Positions 39,906 through 52,500 of a DNA stretch of 64,000 nucleotides are shown here, one piece after another. The notes under the pieces are model-generated. The model was not told the DNA's origin. It did not search any database and was given only the letters and a program-made list of their open reading frames with translations. This DNA is from Ideonella sp. (GTDB lineage Bacteria; Pseudomonadota; Gammaproteobacteria; Burkholderiales; Burkholderiaceae_C): positions 1 to 64,000 of the forward strand of contig NZ_JADJDO010000013.1 in NCBI RefSeq assembly GCF_016702655.1, written 5' to 3'. The position numbers were made by a program, and so were the translations under genes. The number at the start of each line of letters is the position of its first letter. Position 1 is the first letter of the stretch.

Positions 39906-41141
39906 TCAGCGGCACGCGATCTCGACGCGCCGGTTCAGCGAACGCCCGGCCTCGGTCGCGTTGTCGGCGATCGGCTGCTTCTCGCCCAGCCCCTGCGCCG
40001 ATAGACCTGCGCGGGGAATGCCGCGCGCGACGAGCGCGGCGACGACGGCCTCGGCCCGGCGCTGCGACAGCTGCTCGTTGTAGGCGTCCGCGCCCTCGCT
40101 CGAGGTGTGGCCGATGACGACGATCGCCGACGCCGGCGCGGCCTTGAGCCCTGACGCAAGCGCATCGAGCAGCAGGTCCGACTCGGGCCGCAGCGTCGCC
40201 GAGTCGAAGTCGAAGCTCACGCCGTGCAGCACCGAGCCGCAGCCGGGCGGCCGCACGGCGCGCACGGCGCACTGCGTCACCGCACCCGGTGCGGCGTCGC
40301 CGGCGTAGAGGCGAAACGGCGCGCCGTTGGTCGATCGCACGCCGCTGATCGCGCCGTCGTCGCCGAGGGCGAGAACGAACACGCTCGGCACCTTGTCCTT
40401 GCGGTCGCGGCCGGTCGCTCGCAGCACGTTGCCGCTGACCGTGCCTTCGAGGTCGCCTTCGCGGTCGTAGCAGCCCGAGACGACGGCGCCCTGCTGCATC
40501 AGCTCGAGCAGCACGCCGCGGCCCTTCCACTTGCCGCGGAAGCCCTGCGACAGCGGCACGGCCTGCTGCGTGCCGTGGCCGACGAGCTCGCTGAATTCGA
40601 GGAAGGTCTTGTCGCGTTGCACGTCGATGCCGCCTTCGAGCGTCAGGCGCACCCAGCGCACCGGTATCTCGGCCGCGACCGCAAGCGAGGTTGCCTGCCC
40701 CTTCGCCGCGTGGGTCGAGAGCGCCGCTTCGGCGAGGACGCGAAACGGCCCCTCGGCGCTGCTGTCCGCGCCCGCGATCTCGACCTTGCGCACGAAGGTC
40801 TGCGCCGGGCTCGGCGTCTCGAGCACGCTGGGGATCGAGAACGCCTTGAACGTCGTCGCCGCGGGCAGCCGGTACACGAACGTGATCCGGCTCTGCGCGC
40901 CGCCCGGCCTGGGCGTCAACACGAAAGTGCGCGGATCGCCGTCGATCGCGAGCAGCGCCTGTTCCATGCTCACGCCCAGCGCCTTGGCATCGCCGCCGAC
41001 TCCGACCGGGACCGCACCTTGGGCGAGGCTGAGGTAGTCGATCTGCGGCTGCGCCTGGGCGTGCGCCGCCGCGGCCTGCGCTGCAAGCAGGGGCGGCAGC
41101 AGGAGGCGGCGCAGTTCGGTTCGAGCGGACCTTTGTGGCAT
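39906..41141 (-). CDS. OmpA-family outer membrane/periplasmic protein
   Basis: 411 residues with an N-terminal signal peptide (cleavage near AAAHAQAQ). The C-terminal ~115 residues form an OmpA-like peptidoglycan-binding domain: VSFDFDSATLRPESDLLLD, VVIGHTSSEGADAYNEQLSQ and RSLNRRVEI. The N-terminal two thirds are beta-rich and unrecognised; they contain a segment with paired cysteines (GCYDREG and QCAVRAVRPPGCG). No transmembrane beta-barrel is evident, so it may be periplasmic and anchored by peptidoglycan binding. Its promoter region is shared with tex. Confidence 0.87.
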   Translation of the reverse strand: MPQRSARTELRRLLLPPLLAAQAAAAHAQAQPQIDYLSLAQGAVPVGVGGDAKALGVSMEQALLAIDGDPRTFVLTPRPGGAQSRITFVYRLPAATTFKAFSIPSVLETPSPAQTFVRKVEIAGADSSAEGPFRVLAEAALSTHAAKGQATSLAVAAEIPVRWVRLTLEGGIDVQRDKTFLEFSELVGHGTQQAVPLSQGFRGKWKGRGVLLELMQQGAVVSGCYDREGDLEGTVSGNVLRATGRDRKDKVPSVFVLALGDDGAISGVRSTNGAPFRLYAGDAAPGAVTQCAVRAVRPPGCGSVLHGVSFDFDSATLRPESDLLLDALASGLKAAPASAIVVIGHTSSEGADAYNEQLSQRRAEAVVAALVARGIPRAGLSAQGLGEKQPIADNATEAGRSLNRRVEIACR

Positions 41142-41327
41142 GGTGAAGACTCCTCGAAGCAGGATGGCCTGTCGCGCGACTTCGCGCTCGCTGCGACCCG
41201 CGGGGTGTCGGTCGCGAGCTCGGGGTCACGGGCACGATCTTGCATCGTCCGAGGGCGCCCGCGCAATGCAGGTGAGCAGCGCGGCAGGGCTGCGCTCACG
41301 CGTCGTCCGTGCAGGCGGCGAATCGCC

Positions 41328-43775
<2,448 letters not shown>

Positions 43776-43793
43776 TTCGCGCCGGCCGCACCG

Positions 43794-45239
43794 TCAGCGC
43801 AGCAGCAGCTTGAGCATGCGGTCCACCAGCGGCCCATAGGGCGGCGCGAGCAGGCTGACGCTCGAGACGCGCGCCTGGTGGAACACCGGGCGCAGCTTCG
43901 AGAAGTTGTCGAAGCCTTCGCGGCCGTGGTAGTGGCCCATGCCCGACTCGCCGACACCGCCGAAGGGCAGGTCGTGCTGGCCCACGTGCAGCAACGCATC
44001 GTTGATCGACACGCCGCCCGACATCACGTGCGTGACGATGTGCTCGAGCGTCCGGCGCCGGTGGCTGAAGGGGTAGAGCGCCAACGGGCGCGCCCCGGCG
44101 TTGATGCGCGCGATGGCCGCGTCCAGATCGTCGTAGGCGATCAGCGGCAGGATGGGGCCGAAGATCTCGCGCGCCATCAGCTCGCAGTCGGCCGGCGCCT
44201 CGAGCAGCAGGTGCGGCGCGATCTTGCGCGCCTTGCGGTCCAGCGCCGGCCCCTTGAGCAGCGGGATCAGCGTCGCGCCGCGCTCGCGCGCCTCGTCCAT
44301 CGCGCTTACCAAGCGGTCGAAGGCCTGCGTCGTGACGATCGAGGTGTAGTCGGCCGACGCGAGCGACGCGTAGCGCTTGGGCACGATCTCGCGCGCGAGC
44401 CGCACGAACTCGGGCAGGCTCGCGCGCGGCAGATAGACATGGTCGACCGTCGTGCAAACCTGGCCCGCATTGAGGCACTTGACGTGCAGGATGCGCTCCG
44501 CCGCGGTGCGCAGCGGGAAGTCGGGGCACACGATGGCCGGCGATTTGCCGCCGAGCTCCAGCGTCACCGGGCACAGGTTGCGCGCGGCCGCGGCCATCAC
44601 GGCGCGGCCGGTGCCGCTGGAGCCGGTGAACAGCAGGTGGTCGAAGGCGAGCTGCGAGAACGCGATGCCCACGCCGCCGGTGTCGTCGAAGACGCGCAGC
44701 TTCTCGGCTGCGAAATAGGCCGGCAGCGTCTCGATCAGCAGCCTTGCAAGATGGCGCGAGTTCTCGCTCATCTTCACCAACGCACGGTTGCCGGCGGCAA
44801 AGATCGCAACCAGCGGCAGGAAGCTCAGGTTGATCGGGAAGTTCCAGGGCACGATCACGCCGACCACGCCCAGCGGCTGCGGAACCACGCGGTTGGACGC
44901 GAGGCCGAACAGCTTGCGGTCGATGGCGCGCTTTTGCGGCTGCATCCAACTGCGCAGGTGCTTGAGCGTGACCTGGATGTCGGCGATCACCGGCATCAGC
45001 TCCATCAGCAGCGTCTCGTGGCGCGAGCGATGGCCGTAGTCGGCGCTGATCGCGTCGCAGATCGCTTCCCGGTGATCGAGGATGTAGCGGCGCAGCCGCA
45101 GCAGATCGGCCTTGCGCTCGGCCAGCGTGGGCAGGGGGTGGGCGAGGTGCGCCTGGCGCTGCAGTTGCAGCGCGGCGTTCAGGGTGCGGGTCAGGCGGGC
45201 TTCGCGCGTCTGAGCAAGGGCGGGGGTCTTGGGCGGCAT
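43794..45239 (-). CDS. Coniferyl aldehyde dehydrogenase-like ALDH
   Basis: 481 residues. Catalytic Cys in CLNAGQVCTTVDHVYLP, general base Glu in VTLELGGKSPAIV, and the cofactor region IVPWNFPINLSFLPLVAIFA. The N-terminal half and NFSKLRPVFHQARVS near the end match the coniferyl aldehyde dehydrogenase subgroup (CalB type), which oxidises aromatic or aliphatic aldehydes with NAD(P). ATG 45239. It is convergent with tex (18-bp gap). No lignin-related neighbours are present, so the natural substrate is open. Confidence 0.9.
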   Translation of the reverse strand: MPPKTPALAQTREARLTRTLNAALQLQRQAHLAHPLPTLAERKADLLRLRRYILDHREAICDAISADYGHRSRHETLLMELMPVIADIQVTLKHLRSWMQPQKRAIDRKLFGLASNRVVPQPLGVVGVIVPWNFPINLSFLPLVAIFAAGNRALVKMSENSRHLARLLIETLPAYFAAEKLRVFDDTGGVGIAFSQLAFDHLLFTGSSGTGRAVMAAAARNLCPVTLELGGKSPAIVCPDFPLRTAAERILHVKCLNAGQVCTTVDHVYLPRASLPEFVRLAREIVPKRYASLASADYTSIVTTQAFDRLVSAMDEARERGATLIPLLKGPALDRKARKIAPHLLLEAPADCELMAREIFGPILPLIAYDDLDAAIARINAGARPLALYPFSHRRRTLEHIVTHVMSGGVSINDALLHVGQHDLPFGGVGESGMGHYHGREGFDNFSKLRPVFHQARVSSVSLLAPPYGPLVDRMLKLLLR

Positions 45240-45344
45240 GGCGCTAGTTTGGATCAGAACCTGCGGGCAGGGCTGGAGTGGGCTGCCTAGTGCAGTGGCC
45301 GGGGCCCATACTCGGCGTATGTCGAGCTTCAAGCTGCGGCCGCG

Positions 45345-46028
45345 ATGCGCGGACCTTTGATTGCCCTCGCGTGCGGTCTGGCGGCTGCCGTGGTCGTTCT
45401 GCGCGCCTTGTACGGGGGCGCCGAGCCGCAGTCGACGACGCGACCCGCGCCTGTGGCCCCGGTGCCCGCCAGCGCCAACGCGCAGGCGGTGACCCCGCAG
45501 CCACTGCCGCAGCAGGTGCAGCCGCAGCCTCGGCCGCCAGTGGCGCCCGCCCGGATGCCCGGCGCGCTGTCGGCCGCATCCGCGATTGTGGCGACCACGA
45601 CGAAGCCCGAGTCGCCGCAGGCAAGCCCGGCGGTGGCCTCGGCGTTTGCGCTGTCGAGCGATCACCAGGCCCTGATCCAGGGCGCCCTGCTTGCCACCGC
45701 CGACCATGATCGGCTCGAGCGCGAGCCGCGCGACGATGCATGGGCCACCGAGGCCGAGCGGCTGATCCGCCAGGAACTTGCGCGGCATCGCAGCGCGGTC
45801 GACTTCGACGTCATCGCAGTGGACTGCCGCCAGACCCTGTGCGCGATCCAGGCCTTCAGCAACGGCGAGAACGGCCATCGCCAGTGGGTCGAGGCCGTGG
45901 ACGAGCTCTACAAGGTATCGCTGGCCAACGTCTTCGAGTCGGTCAACACGGCCTTCCCGACCCGGGGCAGCAGCCGCTCGCCGGTGCTGACCTTCCTGCA
46001 CCGCAAGCCGGTGGCGCCGAACGGTTGA
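45345..46028 (+). CDS. Hypothetical membrane-anchored or exported protein
   Basis: 227 residues, not recognised. A hydrophobic N-terminus (LIALACGLAAAVVVLRALYG) could be a signal anchor. About residues 28-95 are a Pro/Gln/Ala-rich linker (VTPQPLPQQVQPQPRPPVAP). The C-terminal ~120 residues are folded-looking, with an ELARHRSAVDFDVIAVDC helix-strand and a close cysteine pair (DCRQTLCAIQAF) that could form a disulfide in the periplasm. It is divergent from the aldehyde dehydrogenase and upstream of the M28 peptidase on the same strand. No function is suggested. Confidence 0.65.
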   Translation: MRGPLIALACGLAAAVVVLRALYGGAEPQSTTRPAPVAPVPASANAQAVTPQPLPQQVQPQPRPPVAPARMPGALSAASAIVATTTKPESPQASPAVASAFALSSDHQALIQGALLATADHDRLEREPRDDAWATEAERLIRQELARHRSAVDFDVIAVDCRQTLCAIQAFSNGENGHRQWVEAVDELYKVSLANVFESVNTAFPTRGSSRSPVLTFLHRKPVAPNG

Positions 46029-46151
46029 GACGGCCCGCCTGCGAGGCTGAGCGACACGCCGCCCGAACCTGCATACGCGGGGCCCCGTCGCCGATGGCGG
46101 GACGGGATGCCGCTACAGTCGGCCCCTATCCATGGAGCGAGGAGACACCGA

Positions 46152-47390
46152 ATGCGCCGCACCCTGATCGCCGCCGTCATGGCCCTGGCCTGCGGCCCCT
46201 TGCTGGCTGGGGAAACCGCCTGGATCACGGTCGGCGACGCCGCCTGGCAACTCGTCGCCGCCGAGACCGCCGGTGCGCGCCTGCTCTCGTCGCGCGACGT
46301 GGCCGTCGGCGTGCCCGCCGAGCGCGGCAGCGCACGCCTGGTGCCTGCCGTCGAGCGCGTGCACGCGGTGCAGCTCGATGCCGACAGGCTGCCGCAGCTC
46401 TCGACGCGCGTGCACGAGGAACTTCGCCGCTGCGGCGGCTTCGTGCGCCACGAGTCGATGTCCGAGGCGCTCGCGGTGCTGCACCGGCTGCAAGGCAAGG
46501 CCGAACCGGCGCTCGCGCCGGGCTACGCGATCGACGACGCGGCCGAGGTCAACGCCGGCCTGCCGCTGGCGCAGGAAAGCCGCATCCTCGCGACCATCCA
46601 GCGCCTGTCGGATTTCCAGAACCGGCTCTACGACTCCAGCCACGGCGTGGCCGCGTCCGACTGGCTGGCCGGCGAGTGGCGCGGCATCGTCGCCGGCCGT
46701 TCGTGGATGAAGGTCTCGCAGGTGCGCCATGCCGGCTGGCCGCAGAAGTCGGTCAAGCTCGTGATCAAGGGCAACGGGCCGAACACCGCCGAAACCATCG
46801 TGCTTGGTGCGCACCTCGACTCGATCGCGGGCAGTGCCACCAGCGAGGTGCGCGCGCCGGGCGCCGACGACGATGCGAGCGGCGTCGCGGCGCTGACCGA
46901 GGTGATCCGCGTGCTGACCGAGCGCAACTACCGGCCGCAGCGCACGATCGAATTCATTGCCTATGCCGCGGAGGAGGTGGGCCTGCGCGGCTCGCAGCAG
47001 ATCGCCAAGAAGTACCAGCGCGCCGGCAAGCCGGTGGTGGGCGTGCTGCAGTTGGACATGACGGCCTTCCAGGGCGATCCGACCGATCTGTGGATCTACA
47101 CCGACTACACCAACGCGGCGCAGAACCAGTTCGTGGCCGACCTCGCCGCGGCCTACCTGCCGCTGCTGAGCGTCGGCTACGACCGTTGCGGCTATGGCTG
47201 CTCCGACCACGCCTCGTGGACAGGGCGCGGTTTTGCGGCCTCGTTCCCGTTCGAGGCCAGCGACGCGCACTACAACAAGGCGATCCACACCGCCAACGAC
47301 ACCACGGCCACCTTCGGCAACCAGGCGCTGCATGCGCTGAAGTTCGTGCAGCTCGCGCTGGCCTATGCGGTGGAACTGGGCAGCGATTGA
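46152..47390 (+). CDS. Exported M28 family zinc aminopeptidase
   Basis: 412 residues from the ATG at 46152, which has AGGAG at good spacing; an upstream in-frame ATG (46107) would precede the signal peptide and is rejected. Signal peptide MRRTLIAAVMALACGPLLAG. A propeptide-like N-terminal region of about 150 residues follows, then the M28 domain with zinc ligands in VLGAHLDSIAGS, ADDDASGVAAL, AEEVGLRGS, LQLDMTAF and YGCSDHASW. It resembles the Vibrio/Aeromonas leucine aminopeptidase group. Probably periplasmic or secreted peptide utilisation. Confidence 0.93.
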   Translation: MRRTLIAAVMALACGPLLAGETAWITVGDAAWQLVAAETAGARLLSSRDVAVGVPAERGSARLVPAVERVHAVQLDADRLPQLSTRVHEELRRCGGFVRHESMSEALAVLHRLQGKAEPALAPGYAIDDAAEVNAGLPLAQESRILATIQRLSDFQNRLYDSSHGVAASDWLAGEWRGIVAGRSWMKVSQVRHAGWPQKSVKLVIKGNGPNTAETIVLGAHLDSIAGSATSEVRAPGADDDASGVAALTEVIRVLTERNYRPQRTIEFIAYAAEEVGLRGSQQIAKKYQRAGKPVVGVLQLDMTAFQGDPTDLWIYTDYTNAAQNQFVADLAAAYLPLLSVGYDRCGYGCSDHASWTGRGFAASFPFEASDAHYNKAIHTANDTTATFGNQALHALKFVQLALAYAVELGSD

Positions 47391-47436
47391 AAAGAGGCTG
47401 ACCACCCCCGGCCGCCGAGCGGCCGCCCCCCGGGCT

Positions 47437-47470
47437 CCGAACCCGACCGGGAGACCCGGATCGGGTTCGG
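47437..47470. terminator. Strong hairpin between the convergent M28 gene and PIN remnant
   Basis: CCGAACCCGA (47437-47446) pairs perfectly with TCGGGTTCGG (47461-47470), extended inward by CCGGG/CCCGG with a three-base loop and one bulged A. No T-tract follows on either strand. It could terminate transcription in both directions at low efficiency or stabilise the 3' end. Confidence 0.45.
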
Positions 47471-47474
47471 CCTG

Positions 47475-47853
47475 CTAGTGCGGCACCGCGCTCCCCTGGT
47501 CGCCTGCGGCGACCGGTCCCCTGCCAGGGACGAAGGCACATGCCTCATGCGTCGCGGGTCGCACGATGCGCCCGAAGCCGCTCGCCTTGCGGTGGTAGCG
47601 ATCGTCGGCCGTGACCAGCACCGCATCGGTGCTTTCGAGCGCCTCGGCGTGGTACAGGGTGTCGAAAAGATGGTGCTGCAGGCGAATCGAGAGTTGCAGT
47701 GCGGTCGAGTAGACGGCTTCGCCGCCGCCGATCTGCATCTCGATGTCGAGCAAATTCTTCAGCGAGGGCACGGCAGAGCCCGGCATCTCGCGCGCGAGCA
47801 CCGGCTTCCGCCCTTCGAGCGCCGGGCTGCGTGGCGCGCGGCGGCGAGCACGA
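47475..47853 (-). pseudogene. C-terminal remnant of a PIN-domain (VapC-like) protein
   Basis: Directly after the nitrile hydratase operon the minus strand encodes EAVYSTALQLSIRLQHHLFD, TLYHAEALESTDAVLVTADD and YHRKASGFGRIV. This matches the C-terminal half of PIN toxins, which have an Asp in LFDxLYxALA and in TADxRxxRK. The N-terminal half with the first catalytic Asp and a start codon is missing, and the frame merges upstream with the antisense of another gene. No antitoxin partner is seen. It is probably a decayed toxin gene, with the remnant truncated by the operon insertion or a deletion. Confidence 0.5.
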
Positions 47854-48210
47854 TCAGGGAGCGTAGTCCTGTTCCTGCAGTGCGATAGGCTGCCCATGCG
47901 GCGTGCGCTCCGCCGCGCGGCCCCAGGCGTCGCGCGTACGCGCGAGTTCGGTGGCGGTGGTCGCGCCCTTGCCGGCAACGATGGTCTCGAGCGCGGCCAG
48001 CCAGTGCCGGTAGTAGGTGTCGCCGAGATCGGCGTCGCCGCGAGCCTGCGCCGCGCCGATCTGGGCCGCGAGCGCCTCGGCCCACTCGGGCCAGGTGAAG
48101 AGGCCGCGCTCGTGCAGCGATACGATGAGCGCGAAGGCATGCGCCTCCCAGGGCTCGCGAAAGACCGGCTCGTCGCCGGCGCCGGGCGGCTGGATCGTTG
48201 GGTTGTTCAT
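47854..48210 (-). CDS. Nitrile hydratase accessory/activator protein
   Basis: 118 residues, ATG 48210 overlapping the beta-subunit stop by four bases (ATGA). It contains [52 protein letters not shown] and a helical ending, matching the N-terminal part of nitrile hydratase beta subunits and the small accessory family that inserts cobalt into the alpha subunit by subunit exchange. Position as third gene after alpha and beta is the usual Co-type order. The product is probably a metallochaperone. Confidence 0.88.
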   Translation of the reverse strand: MNNPTIQPPGAGDEPVFREPWEAHAFALIVSLHERGLFTWPEWAEALAAQIGAAQARGDADLGDTYYRHWLAALETIVAGKGATTATELARTRDAWGRAAERTPHGQPIALQEQDYAP

Positions 48211-48836
48211 GCGAGGTCGAGATACGGTTCCCAGGCATCGATCGCGACGCGCAGGCCCGGCGCGGCGCCTGCGCCCCACAGCTCGGTGCCGTCGAACACG
48301 ACGCCGTAAAGCCACTGCGGCTGCTCGCCCAGGCCTTGCGCGTTCGAGTCGGCAAACACATGCACGCCGTGCACGCGCTCGACGATACCGAGCTTGCCTT
48401 GCGCATAGCCCGGCAGCCGGGTGTGGTGGCGGGCGCGGGCGGCACGCGTGCGCACGCGGTCGCCGGGCTTGAAGCGCGCGGTCGTCGTCGCGGCGCGTTC
48501 GGTCGGGGACCCCTTGGCCAGCGCTGCCGCCACGTCGGCCGCGCGCAGCATCCGGCCCGCGGCGACGCCTGAGGCCACCGCGTCGGCACGCGCTGCGAGC
48601 AGCTTTCCGAGCGCAGCGATCCAGATCTCGTAGTAGCTCAGGCGCCCGTAGTCGGGCAGCGTCTCGCGCGTCGCGCGGCTCATGTCGATGTTCCAGGCGC
48701 CGAGCGCGCCGGCGGCGAGCGTCACCGCAAGCGCGCGCGGCTCCCAGGCGGCGTGAAAGCGTTCGCCCTCGGGCTCGGGCGTCACGCTGCCGTACCCCGG
48801 CTGGCCGCCGAGGTCGGCGTGGTTGATGTAGGCCAT
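48207..48836 (-). CDS. nthB: Nitrile hydratase subunit beta
   Basis: 209 residues, ATG 48836. Family features: [53 protein letters not shown], and the C-terminal SH3-like domain [52 protein letters not shown]. With the alpha subunit it forms the heterodimer or tetramer that hydrates nitriles to amides; two Arg residues of beta normally contact the modified cysteines. It starts two bases after the alpha stop. Complete and intact. Confidence 0.94.
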   Translation of the reverse strand: MAYINHADLGGQPGYGSVTPEPEGERFHAAWEPRALAVTLAAGALGAWNIDMSRATRETLPDYGRLSYYEIWIAALGKLLAARADAVASGVAAGRMLRAADVAAALAKGSPTERAATTTARFKPGDRVRTRAARARHHTRLPGYAQGKLGIVERVHGVHVFADSNAQGLGEQPQWLYGVVFDGTELWGAGAAPGLRVAIDAWEPYLDLA

Positions 48837-48838
48837 CG

Positions 48839-49475
48839 TCAACGCGCCACCTCGCCCGGCGCGAGCGCAAGGCCGGTGCCGATCATCGAGTCGCGCGTCA
48901 CGAGCGCGGCGAGTTCGTCCTCCGACAGGCCTTCGCTGCCGGGCGGGCGCTGCGGGATCACGAGGTAGCGCACTTCGGCGGTCGAGTCCCAGACGCGGAT
49001 CGCGGTCGCTCTCGGGCAGCGCGACGCCGAAGTCGGCGAGCACGCCGCGCGGATCCTTGACCGCGCGCGAACGGTAGGGCGCGCTCTTGTACCAGGTGGG
49101 CGGCAGGCCGAGCACCGGCCACGGGTAGCAACTGCACAGCGTGCAGACGACCATGTTGTGCTGGCTGGGTGTGTTCTCGACCGCCACCATGTGCTCGCCC
49201 TGGCGGCCGCTGTAGCCCATCGAGGCGATCGCCGCCGTCGCGTCGCGCCGCAGCCAGTCGCGAAAAGCCGCGTCGCGCCAGGCACGCGCGACGACGCGCG
49301 CACCGTTGCGCGGCCCGATGCGGGTCTGGTAGGTGTCGATCAGCACGTCGAGCGCGGCCGGGTCGATGACGCCCTTGCCGGCGAGCACGGTCTCGAGCGC
49401 ACGCACGCGCAGGTCCATCTCGCCGAGGGTGCTGTGCTCGTGATCGTGATCGTGGTCGTGGTCGTGGTCGCCCAT
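48839..49475 (-). CDS. nthA: Nitrile hydratase subunit alpha, cobalt type (frameshifted)
   Basis: Reconstructed length 211 residues. The metal site [10 protein letters not shown] is present; Thr between the first two residues (CTLCSC) marks the cobalt type, whereas iron enzymes have Ser. [17 protein letters not shown] follows as expected. The frame breaks at about 49005-49008 (one extra base): read without it, the sequence continues [20 protein letters not shown] to [13 protein letters not shown] and ends at 48839. The N-terminus [14 protein letters not shown] is an unusual His/Asp run that could bind metal. ATG 49475; an ATG nine bases upstream is an alternative. First gene of the operon. 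Confidence 0.9.
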
Positions 49476-49519
49476 GCGCCGCATCGTAGCGCGCCCGCGC
49501 AGTTGCGGCATCATGCGAG

Positions 49520-52500
49520 ATGATGGACGACGCGAACTCGACACGGCAGGTTGCCGATTGGCTGCAGCGCATCGGCCTGGCCGAGCACGCGCCGCAGTTT
49601 GCCGCGCAGGGCATCACGCCCGACCTGCTGGCCGAGCTCGACGATGCGGACCTGAAGGAGCTCGGCGTCGCGCTGCTCGGCCATCGCAAGCGGCTGCGCG
49701 CGGCGATCGCCGAACTCGGCAAGGCCGCGCCCGCCCCGGCAGCCGCTGCCGCACCCGCGCGCGACGCCGAGCGGCGCCAGCTCACGGTGATGTTCGCCGA
49801 CCTCGTTGGATCGACGCAGTTGGCCGGGCGGCTCGACCCGGAAGACCTGCAGCGCGTGATCCGCAGCTATCACGCCGCGGTGGCCGAAAGCGGTTGCGCC
49901 TTATGCCGGCCATCTGGCGCAATTGCTCGGCGATGGCTGCCTGGTCTACTTCGGCTATCCGCAGGCGCACGAGGACGATGCGGTGCGCGCGCTGCATGCG
50001 GCGCTCGCCGTGCTCACCGCCATTGCCGCGCTGCCGGCCCAAGGGGCGACGCAGCTGCAGACGCGCATCGGCATCGCCACCGGCCTGGTCGTCGTCGGCG
50101 AGGTCGGCAGCGGCACCGCCGCCGCCGAGCAGACGGCGAGCGGCGAGACGCCCAACCTCGCCGCGCGCTTGCAGGCGCATGCGGCGCCGGGCGAGATCGT
50201 GCTCTCGGACGAGACGCGCCGCCTCGTCGGCGCAGCGTTCGAGCTCGACGCGATCGGCCCGCTCGAATTGAAGGGCTTCGCGGCACCGGTGCCTGCGTGG
50301 CGCGTGCGCGGCGAGCGCAGCGTGGCGAGCCGTTTCGAGGCCCAGCACGAGAGCGCGCTGGTCGAGTTCGTCGGCCGCGCGAGCGAGGTTGCGCTGCTGC
50401 TCGAACGCTGGCAGCTCGCGCGCGACGGCGAAGGGCAGGTCGTGCTGCTCTCGGGAGAGGCGGGGATCGGCAAGTCGCGCATCGTGCAGACGCTGCGCGA
50501 GCGCCTCGCCGGCGAGCCGCACGCGACCGTGCTGATGCAGTGCTCGCCCTACCATCGCAGCAGCGCGCTCTATCCGCTGGTGCAGTACTTCGAACACCGC
50601 GCAGGCATCGCCCCGGGCGACGGCCCCGAGTCGAGGGCGGCCAAGTTCGAGCGCCTGATTGGACCGGGCATGGCGCTCCCGGCCGCTTCGCACGGACATC
50701 TGCTGCGCCTGCTCGGTGCTTCGGCCGGCGACGCAGCGTCGCCGCCGAGCGAGAACCCGCAGCAGGAGAAGGCGCAGGTGCTGCAGGCGCCGGTCGACCT
50801 GCTGCGCGCGCTCGCGCGCCAGGTGCCGGTGCTGATGCTGATCGAGGACGTGCACTGGATCGACCCGACGACGGCCGAGCTCGCCGCGCTGACGATCGAG
50901 CAGTCGCGCGACATGCGGCTGCTGATCGTGATTACTTGCCGGCCGGAGTTCGAGTCGCCCTGGGGCAACGCGGCCAACCTGACCCGTCTCACGCTCAACC
51001 GGCTCGGCCAGCGCCAGTCGGCCGAGCTGGTCGCCGCGGCTGCGGGTGGGCGCGCGCTGCCCGGCGAGGTGCTCGCCGAAATCATCGCCAAGACCGACGG
51101 CATTCCGCTCTTCGTCGAGGAGCTGACGAAGACGGTGCTCCAGTCCGGGCTGCTCGAAGACACGTCCGAGGGCTGGCGCCTGCGCGGGCCGCTGCCGCCG
51201 CTGGCGATTCCGTCGACGCTGCAGGACTCGCTGATGTCGCGCCTGGACCGGCTTGCGCCAGCCAAGGAGGTGGCACAGGTGGGCGCGGTCATCGGGCGCG
51301 AGTTCTCGGCCCGCCTGCTCGGCGCGGTGTTGCGCATGGCGCCCGACAGGCTGGCGCAGGCGCTGGCCGAGCTGGTGCGATCGGAACTCGTGCAGCGGCG
51401 CGGCGTACCGCCCGACGAGAGCTACGTCTTTCGCCACGCGCTGATCCGCGATGCCGCCTACAACAGCCTGCTCAAGGGCCAGCGCGCGCTGCGCCATGCG
51501 CAGATCGCGGCCGAGATCGCCGCGCTCGAACCCGATACCCAGGCGTTGCGCCCCGAGCTGCTGGCCTACCACTGCCAGGAGGGTGGCCAGGCCGACGCTG
51601 CCTTCGACTACTGGCTTGCGGCGGGCGACCTCGCGCTGGCCCGCGTCGCGCTGCGCGAGGCGGCAACGCACTACCGTGCCGCGCTTGCGCTGCTGCCGCG
51701 CCTGGAGGTGCAGGCGCAGCGGCACGACGCCATGGAGCTCGACCTGGTCATGAAGCTCGGCCATGTGCTGATGCAGACCGACGGCTTCGCAGCGGAGGCG
51801 ACGATCGCCAGCTTCGAACGCGCCCGCGAACTGGCCTCTCGGCTCGGCCAGACCGACGCCTGCGTCGTCGCCTGCAGCGCCTTCGGCGCCTCGTTGTGGG
51901 CGGGCGGGCGATTCGATGAGGGCCTGGCGCTGCTCGAGCAGTTCGGGCCGGAGGAGCTGGCCGCGCTCAAGCCGATGAGCCGCGTGTTCCGCGCCCTCGT
52001 CGTCGGGCTGATCAAGTTCCATCTGGGCGCACTGGACGAGGCGCATGGCATCGCCCAGGCGACGCTTCGCGAGCTGGCCGCGATGCCGGCGCAGGACCTG
52101 CAGGACGTGAGCGGCGCCGATGCACGCGTCGTCGCGCTGACGCAGGCGGTCGCGGTCTGCGTGCCACTCGGTCTGCTTGAACAGGCGGATGCCTACACCA
52201 ACGCGGCGATCCAGGTTGCGCAGGAACGCGCGCACCCGCCCACACAGGCCTGGGTCCTGTCGCTCGAGCGCTGGATGGCGTATCGCCATGGCGATGTCGA
52301 AGAGTCGATCCGGCTGTCGAAGGCGCGGCTCGCGTTGACGGAGGGGCTTGGTCTCGACTCGCAGTTCGGCGCCGGCAAGGTGCTGCTCGGCCGCGCGATG
52401 GTCGCATTCGGGCAAGTGGAAGAGGGCGCGCAGCTGCTGCACGAGGGTTTCGCTCGACTGTCTGGCGATGGGTCGCAGACCGGCGTCACCGAGTACGCCG

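Noticed and set aside
40224..41327. Long plus-strand extension upstream of tex
   Set aside because: It is antisense to the OmpA-like gene and shows no similarity to Tex.
46107..46152. Earlier ATG as start of the M28 peptidase
   Set aside because: It adds 15 residues before a clear signal peptide, and the ribosome binding site fits ATG 46152.
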